DNA of 6,760 nucleotides, taken from assembly GCA_964617665.1 (NCBI GenBank), contig CAZUAH010000695.1:1-6760 (forward strand). The letters are read 5' to 3'. Source of the stretch: JADHUC01 sp964617665. GTDB lineage: Bacteria; Planctomycetota; Planctomycetia; Pirellulales; Pirellulaceae. A program made the translations under genes and the position numbers. Numbering within the stretch: position 1 is the first letter of the stretch; each line of letters begins with the position of its first letter. The notes beneath the pieces are model-generated. The model made no database searches. It saw nothing but the letters and a program-made list of their open reading frames with translations, and was not told the DNA's origin. Below, piece by piece: positions 1 through 5,516 of this stretch.

Positions 1-386
1 TCTTCGGCACGCTGCACACCAACAGTGCTCCGAAAACGATCGACCGCATCATCGATGTATTTCCCAGCGACCAGCAAGCCCAAATCCGCACCATGTTGGC
101 CGAATCGATCAAGGGGATCGTCGCCCAACAGTTGCTGCGACGCAAAGGCGGCCGTGGCCGCGTCGCCGCAAACGAAATTCTGTTCGGCTCGCACGCCGTA
201 GCGAACATCATTCGCGAAGGGAAGATCGAAAAGATCACGTCGGTGCTACAAGCCGGCAAGCGTGAAGGTATGCAGTCGATGGACGACGCCTTGGAAGACC
301 TGGTAAAGAATGACGTGATCGACGGCGCAGACGCCTACATGAAAGCAGCCGAAAAACACCGCTTCGCACAGTACGCACCAGAGTAA
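1..386 (+). CDS. pilT: Type IV pilus retraction ATPase PilT, C-terminal part (5' end outside window)
   Basis: PilT is a hexameric cytoplasmic ATPase that disassembles type IV pili and so drives twitching motility. Only the last 127 residues are present; the reading frame is open from position 3, and the Walker A and Asp boxes lie upstream of the window. What is visible matches the family closely: the His box (GTLHTNSA) at the very start, then a segment reading TIDRIIDVFPSDQQAQIR, then a region containing IVAQQLL and the C-terminal helix motif. That motif, usually AIRNLIRE, here reads AVANIIRE, with alanine in place of the first arginine. The end (DALEDLVKNDVIDGADAY) is typical of PilT rather than of the assembly ATPase PilB, which lacks this tail. 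The gene converges on the XRE regulator, with 23 bases between the two stop codons. PilU is the main alternative, since the distinguishing N-terminus is missing. Confidence 0.92.
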   Translation, partial: FGTLHTNSAPKTIDRIIDVFPSDQQAQIRTMLAESIKGIVAQQLLRRKGGRGRVAANEILFGSHAVANIIREGKIEKITSVLQAGKREGMQSMDDALEDLVKNDVIDGADAYMKAAEKHRFAQYAPE

Positions 387-399
387 TCGCACAAACGAG

Positions 400-421
400 A
401 TTCGACGGACTACCGTCGAAT
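400..421. terminator. Hairpin between convergent pilT and XRE genes
   Basis: A perfect 9-base stem (ATTCGACGG pairing with CCGTCGAAT) closes a 4-base loop (ACTA). It begins 13 bases after the pilT stop, and the loop holds the regulator's TAG stop codon (410-412 on the minus strand). Neither strand has a clear U-run after the stem, so this is not a textbook intrinsic terminator. Its position between two convergent genes makes a shared bidirectional termination or mRNA 3'-end stabilising role the best guess. Confidence 0.45.
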
Positions 422-1174
422 GGGAATCGATCTTTTCGACCGTTTCTTCGGTGTCGATTCGTTGGATAGGCGAATTAGGCCTTCGTAGGCTTCGTGCGGC
501 GAAAGCCCCTCCCCCATCATGTGCCTCACGAACGCAGTCAACTCGCCTTCGTTGTCCAGTTTGTTCGTGCGAAGTACTCTGGCCCATCGATCCGGATGGG
601 TTTTGCGAAACCAACGGCTCAGTTGTTGGGCATCTTTGGGTATCGCAGCGGCTACGAACCGCTGTGTGGCGTCGATCAGTCGCTTGTATGCGCCGCATTC
701 ACCTTGGGCCCAGTCGCGCAACAGACCCTCCAGGTACATCTGTACCTCGCCGTCCGACTTCAACGCCTTTACCCTGGCGACAATCCTGGTGAGATCGGGT
801 TCCTCTTGCCGGAAGCGTGCGGCCACCTTGGCTGCGACGTACCATTGGTCAATCCACTCAGCGACACCTTCAGAATCTACGTCCAGACTGTTCCACAGGT
901 CAAACATCTCCTTGACCTTCTCGGCGTACAGTTCGGAATCCGTCGCATGATGCTCGGCCCATAGATCGCTCAGTTTGACGTGCAAGAGTCGACAGACTCT
1001 CTGCAGCGATCTTCTCGTACGCTGATCGGGCTTGGAAATGCCAACCTTCAACCAGCGACCAAGCGTGTTGTAATTCACGCCGGCTCGATCGGCCAATTCA
1101 CGCCTTGACAAGGGCGATTTTTCAATCAGCCGTTTCAGATTGGCAGCAAAGACTTCCTTTTCGGACATGGCCAT
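410..1174 (-). CDS. XRE-family helix-turn-helix DNA-binding protein with a C-terminal domain of unknown function
   Basis: A predicted cytoplasmic transcription regulator of 254 residues. The N-terminal 75 or so residues form a Cro/CI-type five-helix DNA-binding domain: an opening helix containing FAANLKRLIE, then the helix-turn-helix (LSRRELADRAGVNYNTLGRW, with the recognition helix around NYNTLGRW), then a closing helix near VCRLLHVKLSDLW. The remaining 175 residues are mostly charged and helical, and I do not recognise them; they show no LexA-type Ser/Lys protease, ligand-binding or toxin motif. The tail is very basic (KKRSKRSIPIRR). The start is uncertain: a TTG at 1189 has an AAGGG only a few bases upstream, while ATGs at 1174 and 1168 lack a well-spaced Shine-Dalgarno site. 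I chose the first ATG. The stop is in the loop of the hairpin shared with pilT. The palindromes upstream could be its own operators, but this is inference. Its regulated genes are unknown. Confidence 0.82.
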   Translation of the reverse strand: MAMSEKEVFAANLKRLIEKSPLSRRELADRAGVNYNTLGRWLKVGISKPDQRTRRSLQRVCRLLHVKLSDLWAEHHATDSELYAEKVKEMFDLWNSLDVDSEGVAEWIDQWYVAAKVAARFRQEEPDLTRIVARVKALKSDGEVQMYLEGLLRDWAQGECGAYKRLIDATQRFVAAAIPKDAQQLSRWFRKTHPDRWARVLRTNKLDNEGELTAFVRHMMGEGLSPHEAYEGLIRLSNESTPKKRSKRSIPIRR

Positions 1175-1189
1175 ACCGTCACTGTCCAA

Positions 1190-1217
1190 GATCCCTTAGG
1201 CACAGGCGTCTTGCCTG
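1190..1217 (-). promoter_or_regulatory. Leader of the XRE gene: AAGGG site and small palindrome
   Basis: Read on the minus strand, AAGGGAT (1197-1191) is the only Shine-Dalgarno-like sequence upstream of the regulator. It is about 2 to 4 bases from the TTG at 1189 and about 17 from the ATG at 1174, so it decides neither start cleanly. Just upstream lies a short perfect palindrome, CAGGC-N5-GCCTG (1203-1217), of a size that suits a dimeric XRE repressor and could allow autoregulation. No convincing -10/-35 pair was seen. Confidence 0.25.
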
Positions 1218-1273
1218 GATCAGCCGGCACCTGTACCACTCATCGTTCGAGAGTAGCTGTCATGTTTCTCGCT

Positions 1274-1317
1274 CGGGACAATGGTCCCAAGCTACGTAGG
1301 ATGGGACCATTGTCCCG
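1274..1317. repeat. Nested 44-base palindrome in the intergenic region
   Basis: Two perfect 16-base arms (CGGGACAATGGTCCCA and TGGGACCATTGTCCCG) flank a 12-base spacer. The spacer itself holds the perfect palindrome CTACGTAG (1292-1299), exactly at the dyad centre. Each arm is also nearly self-complementary (GGGAC-N4-GTCCC), so the element can be read as two operator-like half-palindromes or as one long hairpin. It lies 38 bases past the stop of the large minus-strand gene and about 100 bases upstream of the XRE start. Possible roles are a dispersed REP-like repeat, an operator for the XRE protein, or a terminator without a U-run; the sequence alone does not decide. Confidence 0.75.
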
Positions 1318-1323
1318 TCCTGC

Positions 1324-1354
1324 GACAGTTGTTCCTCGAACGGTGCCAATTGTC
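1324..1354 (-). terminator. Possible hairpin directly after the large cytochrome-like gene
   Basis: GACAGTTG (1324-1331) and CAATTGTC (1347-1354) pair over 8 positions with one mismatch around a 15-base loop. On the minus strand the stem starts immediately after the TAA of the large gene. There is no following U-run, the loop is large and the one mismatch is A-C in the minus-strand RNA, so the call is weak. The stronger palindrome at 1274-1317 follows and may be the more effective 3' structure. Confidence 0.25.
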
Positions 1355-4300
1355 TTATCGGCCGAACAGGTTAACCGCTCGCACCGTTCGCGTTCGTTCT
1401 TCGATCTCCGCAGGTAAGTGTCCTTTGAACCATGCCTTGGCGCGGTATGTAAACTCGTCGCCATTGGGCAAGAGTTTCACTGGTCGAAAATGGGACGCCA
1501 GCGGGTCGTAGCTACGGCTGGCGGTATGCGGGTTTTCGTGACACCCGACGCACGACTTCGTCTCGCCCGGACGTGGGTAGATCCAGGTGAGTTGGTTGCC
1601 GATCACTCGGCGGTCGCTGTCCAGTACCTGATGGTGAATCAGACGGTCAGCCGGCACTTCGATGAAGAAGGAACCATCGGGCGCCAGAGGCACTGTGCCC
1701 AACACGCGGGCAAACGTGCCCCCGTGGTTCTTCCACACCGGCTCGGGATTTGTGTGAGTGCTATGGCGTTGTACCACCGGGACCCCTTCGATCACTCGAA
1801 CGAATCGGCCGCGGAGCGGTACATCCTTTTCCTGAGTCGTAAACACAGACGAACAGACGAAACGTCCGCTGTACTCGTACCGTTTTGCCGCAGGAGCACG
1901 CGCCACGGGTGGCTGTCGAGCAAGAATTGGCCGCGGTTCAAAGTCGGCTGCCTCTGAGTCGTTGTAGACAAGTTCGAGTTCTTTGGTCTCTGGATCGAAC
2001 AGATACAACCCTACGTCCACCTCTTCTCGATTCGGCGTCTTCTCGGCAGTCGCACACAGAATCGTGCCGTCGGACAGCGGGAACGGCGTTGTGTAGGCGC
2101 GCGTTTTGTAGTCCGGGGTCACCAACAGCTCGGTATCACGGCGGCCATCAACCAGCACCAAGCCGGCCTGGGTGACAACCACAATGCTCTGGCCGTCCGG
2201 CATGGGCTGTGGTTGCGTCATGCGGATCACGCGATGCGTGAGCGGGGCCTCCTGTCCGTCGGCAGGTGAGCGCGGCCCATGGTCCAACTGCCGCCAGAAC
2301 TGTCGTCGTTCCGGACCGTACAGAACTACGTCCTTTGTACCGTCGGGATGCACCGCATGCAGCGTCAGCTCGGTCTTGTTTCGCGAATAGAACACCTCCA
2401 ACCGGCTAAACACGATGCGTCCGTCCAACAGCACCGCCGGTTCGTTATCGCGCCCGATGTTGGTGGCAATCGGATGAATATCGCTGCCATCCGCGTTCAT
2501 GACGTTTAAGGCAGTACACGGATAACCGTGGTACTCGTCGCGGATGCCGCTGCGGGTAGAGGCAAAAACGATTCTTCCGTCCGGCAGGTAGGCCGGCCCG
2601 ACGTGATGATAGGGCCCAAACGTCAATTGCTTGAGTCCTGTGCCATCCACATTCACACGCCAGATGTGCCACCACGGATCTTCCTGGCCGCGATAGCAGA
2701 AGATCACGTGGGTCGCGTCCCACGAAAGCTCGTGCTCGGCCACATAGCCGTCGGGAAATCTGGTCAGCGGCGTCACCGACCCGTCTGGTCGCGGCGGGCG
2801 AAGGACGTACAAGTTCCTGCCCGGTCGGTAGGCCGGCCCCGAATCGGTCACCACATAAGTCTGCCGCCAACGGTCGGCTTGTTCGACAGTGCCGATGGTA
2901 TTCGGGATGTTGTTGCTGCCCTTGATGAAAACAATCGCGTCAAACTGATCGGATGTCTCGACATCGGGATGGACAACGTCTTCACTCTGTAGCGGCTCAT
3001 CACCCGTGCATTCGATGCCGCGCACCTTGAGTGCGTCTCGCGCGATATGCCGCACGCAGTGGAACGGATGGTACAAGGCGGCTTTGCGAAGAGCTTCCAG
3101 CGCACGATCGTTACCCAAATCGGCTAGAGCCGAGGCAGCGGAGTGACGAATCTCGACGACGGACCGCTCGTCCTCCAGAATGCCGACAATCAACTCGGTA
3201 TGTTCATGAGCACCAAGCAAGCCAAGTGCGCGGATCAACCCTTCGCGCCATCGCGGTGCCGGGTCGTCGTACTCCTCGTCCTTGAATGTGCCACTGTACC
3301 CATAATCTGCTTCGGCCTTGGCCTCTGCAAGGATCTTCGCCACTGGTTCGATCGCTCGTTCGTCGCCCAGCCAACCGATCGCCTTACCCGCGTTGATGCG
3401 CACCCATCCATTCTCGTGTTGCAGCAATGCCAACAGCCGCGGCAGATCTTCCCGCTCGGTGCAGACGCACGGCAGCCAGCTTGAGATGCGGTGCGGCGGA
3501 TACGCAGACCATTCCATCGGCACGTCCGGCGGCGGCACGCGACGCGGTTGACCGAGCAATTGAAAGGCGTGCTCGCACGCCTGTTGACGCAGGCCAGTAT
3601 GTTCCATCAGGTAGTGAGTCAGCAGATGCCCAACCTCCGGTTCATACAGCACAAACGTATCGTGGTCTCCGGGCAGGTTTGCCATGATGCGCGGGGCAAT
3701 CTCGCGCAGAGCCGCGAGATCTTGTGGGGCATCCAGGTGCAAACGCGAAAGCGCGAATGCGATCGAATAGGGTGTCTCGAGCATCCGGTCTTCGCTCGGG
3801 AAACCCATCTTGTCGTCAGCCGGCACGTCGACGGGATTTGCACCGTTCAAAAGTTTCGCGTACCTCGAATAGGCTGCGATCAATACCGGCACAGCGCGAC
3901 GATCGCCAAAGTCGCCCAAGGCGTCTGCGGCGTGGCGCGCCCAAAACGGGTTGTCCAACAAGTGTACGAGCGTCTGAAACCCTTCCTCATCCCGCAGACG
4001 TCCCAGGGATCGAAGCGCCGCGCGTACCATGGGCCGATATCGCTTCACCGACGTCGGTGCGGCGCCGATCACATCTAGTATGGCCGCAGTGGCTCCGGCG
4101 CCTCCCAACGCGCCCAGGGCCCGAACGCCTCGTTCCAAACGCCACTCAACGGGGACGTCCTCGGTAGCGATGGGGTGATTCTTCTCGCCGACTTCAATCT
4201 CGAAGAATGTGGTGGGGTAGATCGGCTTCTTCGATCCAAAGCTCGTGATGCGTACGTACCGAGCCTTGCGCATCGGGAACCGAACCTCGAGCTTAACCGG

Positions 4301-5050
4301 CGAATCGCCCTTCTCGCGCTGGACGACCTGGAATTCTTGGTTATCCAGGCTAGTGGCCAATTCGTACTCGGTCATCACGTAATCTGGACCATACTGGTGG
4401 ATGACCACCGAATCGACATCTTCAACCTTGCCCAGATCGACCGTGCACCATTGGGGAAAAGGCACATTCTTGGTTTGCCAATAGGCTGGGCCGATTTCGC
4501 CGTCTAGCAGAATGCTGGGCGGACCTCGGTAAGTGGTGGACGTCAGAACACTGCCGGCCAATGCCAAGCGATTCGCGCCTTTGAGCAAATCCATCACCTC
4601 TTTTGGAGGCAGATCAGCCGGAACGCTCGCCCACCAATCGCGCCACCGTTCGGCCTGGACTTTGCGCTGTTCGGTCTCGGCCAAGGAATCGAACGGATAC
4701 TCCATTCCGGTTAGATTCGTAAGCGAAATATGCGCCGCCTGCCGGACCGTCCAATCTCTATCGTCCAGTGTTTCCAGCAAGGGTGATATGGACGCCCGAC
4801 CGCCACACCAGGCCAGTGCCATGGCGGCTTCGCGTCGCGCGACTTTGTCCGAATCTTGAAGGCAAGCGATCAGAGCGTCTTCGGCAGAGTACGCACGAAG
4901 GAATCCTAACGCTTCGGCAGCGCCGGCACGGACCGCGGGTGATTCATCCGCCAGCTTGGCCAAGTTATCCGCAACCTGATTTTGGTACGGACTGGTTGGC
5001 TGCGTCTGCGCCGTCAGTGTCACGAGAATGGCTGTAGCAGTCCACAACAT
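1355..5050 (-). CDS. Large exported HEAT-repeat / discoidin / beta-propeller protein with hydrazine-synthase-alpha-like, single-heme C-terminus
   Basis: A predicted periplasmic multidomain protein of 1231 residues. Order: short hydrophobic signal-like N-terminus (1-16, possible cleavage after TLTA, but no positive charge before the core); HEAT repeats (about 24-112); an F5/8-type-C (discoidin) domain (about 163-288, with QWCTVDLGKVEDVDSVVIHQ and ARYVRITSFGS); more HEAT repeats (about 303-440 and 536-675, with WVRINAGKAIGWLGDERAIEP); TolB/PD40-like beta-propeller blades (about 740-1030, with repeated PDG turns such as YLPDGRIVFASTRSG); and a segment (about 1060-1180) resembling the middle domain of hydrazine synthase alpha subunits. 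That segment ends in one heme c attachment site, CVGCH (1167-1171). HzsA carries two hemes and this protein one, and no hzsB/hzsC-like genes are present, so it is unlikely to make hydrazine. The discoidin domain suggests carbohydrate or surface binding; HEAT and propeller suggest protein scaffolding. The ATG is the only plausible start: an in-frame stop lies about 60 bases upstream and no Shine-Dalgarno site is seen. Substrate and redox partner are unknown. Confidence 0.9.
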   Translation of the reverse strand: MLWTATAILVTLTAQTQPTSPYQNQVADNLAKLADESPAVRAGAAEALGFLRAYSAEDALIACLQDSDKVARREAAMALAWCGGRASISPLLETLDDRDWTVRQAAHISLTNLTGMEYPFDSLAETEQRKVQAERWRDWWASVPADLPPKEVMDLLKGANRLALAGSVLTSTTYRGPPSILLDGEIGPAYWQTKNVPFPQWCTVDLGKVEDVDSVVIHQYGPDYVMTEYELATSLDNQEFQVVQREKGDSPVKLEVRFPMRKARYVRITSFGSKKPIYPTTFFEIEVGEKNHPIATEDVPVEWRLERGVRALGALGGAGATAAILDVIGAAPTSVKRYRPMVRAALRSLGRLRDEEGFQTLVHLLDNPFWARHAADALGDFGDRRAVPVLIAAYSRYAKLLNGANPVDVPADDKMGFPSEDRMLETPYSIAFALSRLHLDAPQDLAALREIAPRIMANLPGDHDTFVLYEPEVGHLLTHYLMEHTGLRQQACEHAFQLLGQPRRVPPPDVPMEWSAYPPHRISSWLPCVCTEREDLPRLLALLQHENGWVRINAGKAIGWLGDERAIEPVAKILAEAKAEADYGYSGTFKDEEYDDPAPRWREGLIRALGLLGAHEHTELIVGILEDERSVVEIRHSAASALADLGNDRALEALRKAALYHPFHCVRHIARDALKVRGIECTGDEPLQSEDVVHPDVETSDQFDAIVFIKGSNNIPNTIGTVEQADRWRQTYVVTDSGPAYRPGRNLYVLRPPRPDGSVTPLTRFPDGYVAEHELSWDATHVIFCYRGQEDPWWHIWRVNVDGTGLKQLTFGPYHHVGPAYLPDGRIVFASTRSGIRDEYHGYPCTALNVMNADGSDIHPIATNIGRDNEPAVLLDGRIVFSRLEVFYSRNKTELTLHAVHPDGTKDVVLYGPERRQFWRQLDHGPRSPADGQEAPLTHRVIRMTQPQPMPDGQSIVVVTQAGLVLVDGRRDTELLVTPDYKTRAYTTPFPLSDGTILCATAEKTPNREEVDVGLYLFDPETKELELVYNDSEAADFEPRPILARQPPVARAPAAKRYEYSGRFVCSSVFTTQEKDVPLRGRFVRVIEGVPVVQRHSTHTNPEPVWKNHGGTFARVLGTVPLAPDGSFFIEVPADRLIHHQVLDSDRRVIGNQLTWIYPRPGETKSCVGCHENPHTASRSYDPLASHFRPVKLLPNGDEFTYRAKAWFKGHLPAEIEERTRTVRAVNLFGR

Positions 5051-5101
5051 AGTCGGTGTGCAGCAATTGGAGGGCAGTTTCTCGCCGATATGTTGTACTC
5101 T

Positions 5102-5130
5102 AAACTAACGGACTCTGGTACCCTTGGCAA
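5102..5130 (-). promoter_or_regulatory. Candidate promoter of the large gene in the divergent intergenic region
   Basis: On the minus strand, TTGCCA (5130-5125) is separated by 17 bases from TAGTTT (5107-5102). This would place the transcription start about 45 bases before the ATG at 5050. The -35 match is good and the -10 match poor. The whole gap 5051-5165 separates two divergent genes and must contain promoters for both. For the plus strand, TTGTAC at 5093-5098 is a possible -35, but I found no good -10. Confidence 0.22.
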
Positions 5131-5150
5131 CGTTGTTCCGGAATACTTAC

Positions 5151-5155
5151 AGGAG
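5151..5155 (+). promoter_or_regulatory. Ribosome binding site that decides the start of the cysteine-rich small protein
   Basis: AGGAG lies 10 bases before the ATG at 5166. The frame stays open upstream to a TTG at 5124, which has no comparable site. The ATG at 5166 is therefore preferred, giving 72 rather than 86 residues. Confidence 0.6.
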
Positions 5156-5165
5156 AGACAGACCC

Positions 5166-5384
5166 ATGCCCGCCAAGTTCGATCCCGACTTCTGCGAACA
5201 GCGTTGCCCGATTTGCACTCGAGCCAGAAAAGGCAACCGCTTTGCCAAGTTCCTACAAATGATCGAGTTGGTAGTCACTTTCGGAGGTTGCCCGTGGGGC
5301 CGTGCAAGGCGAACGAAATACGGCGTTCGCCCCAACGAACCGGTACCCGAGAATACCGACGAACAGGAACAGGAAAACGCGTGA
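5166..5384 (+). CDS. Small cysteine-rich protein with a Cx3CxxC motif, function unknown
   Basis: A 72-residue protein that I cannot assign to a characterised family. Cysteines at 10, 14 and 17 form CEQRCPIC (Cx3CxxC), followed by basic TRARKG; a fourth cysteine is at 42 in FGGCPWGRARR. Three closely spaced cysteines plus a distant one suit a Zn or Fe-S site. The Cx3CxxC spacing is also that of radical SAM enzymes, but the protein is far too short to be one. Between the cysteines is an amphipathic stretch (FAKFLQMIELVVTF), too short and polar for a sure membrane segment; the last 17 residues are acidic (ENTDEQEQENA). No signal peptide is seen, so it is probably cytoplasmic. It starts 115 bases from the divergent cytochrome-like gene and ends 132 bases before the oxidoreductase, with a large palindrome between. 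A real gene is supported by the good ribosome binding site, the ordered cysteine pattern and the matched gap between flanking genes. Confidence 0.75.
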   Translation: MPAKFDPDFCEQRCPICTRARKGNRFAKFLQMIELVVTFGGCPWGRARRTKYGVRPNEPVPENTDEQEQENA

Positions 5385-5398
5385 CGATGATGGCCGTC

Positions 5399-5472
5399 GT
5401 TTAACCGCGAACCAGCGGGGAGCGCGGGAGTTGACGTCGCCCGACGCGCTCCCCGCTGGGTCGCGGCTAAAC
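5399..5472. repeat. 74-base near-perfect palindrome (REP-like element or terminator)
   Basis: Arms of 28 bases (5399-5426 and 5445-5472) pair with only two mismatches. The outer ends read GTTTA and TAAAC, and the inner part of the left arm is CCAGCGGGGAGCGCG. The 18-base loop contains GACGTC (5433-5438), exactly at the dyad centre. The element starts 15 bases after the small gene's stop and ends 44 bases before the oxidoreductase start. No T-run follows it. It could terminate the upstream transcript, but its length and symmetry, longer than most terminators, are also typical of dispersed intergenic palindromes. Its very high G+C contrasts with the AT-rich bases that follow. Confidence 0.8.
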
Positions 5473-5508
5473 TGAACTGTTTCGTATTTCGAATTTATCC
5501 TGAAGGAG
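5473..5508 (+). promoter_or_regulatory. AT-rich leader and strong ribosome binding site of the oxidoreductase
   Basis: After the GC-rich palindrome the sequence turns AT-rich (TTTCGTATTTCGAATTTAT), with a TTCGAA palindrome at 5488-5493. A full AAGGAG (5503-5508) sits 8 bases before the ATG at 5517, an ideal distance, and fixes the start. A promoter in the AT-rich part is possible, but no clear -35 is seen. Confidence 0.5.
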
Positions 5509-5516
5509 AACACGCT

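Noticed and set aside
494..964. Plus-strand open frames antisense to the XRE gene
   Set aside because: The minus-strand frame encodes a clear helix-turn-helix protein; the plus-strand translations show no domain and are best explained as shadows.
3491..4167. Long open frames on the plus strand opposite the large gene (for example 3491-4078 and 3724-4167)
   Set aside because: They lie wholly inside the large minus-strand gene, are rich in Arg, Pro and Ser as expected of antisense shadows of GC-rich coding DNA, and show no recognisable domain.
1355..5050. Calling the large gene hydrazine synthase alpha subunit (hzsA)
   Set aside because: It has one heme site rather than two, additional HEAT and discoidin domains, and no hzsB or hzsC neighbours; only a domain-level resemblance is supported.
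5124..5165. Earlier TTG start extending the cysteine-rich protein by 14 residues
   Set aside because: The TTG has no Shine-Dalgarno site, whereas the ATG at 5166 has AGGAG at a suitable distance, which itself lies within the proposed extension.
5193..5216. Cx3CxxC as evidence of a radical SAM enzyme
   Set aside because: The protein is only 72 residues, with no room for the TIM-barrel fold and no other radical SAM motif. A metal-binding site is the more modest reading.
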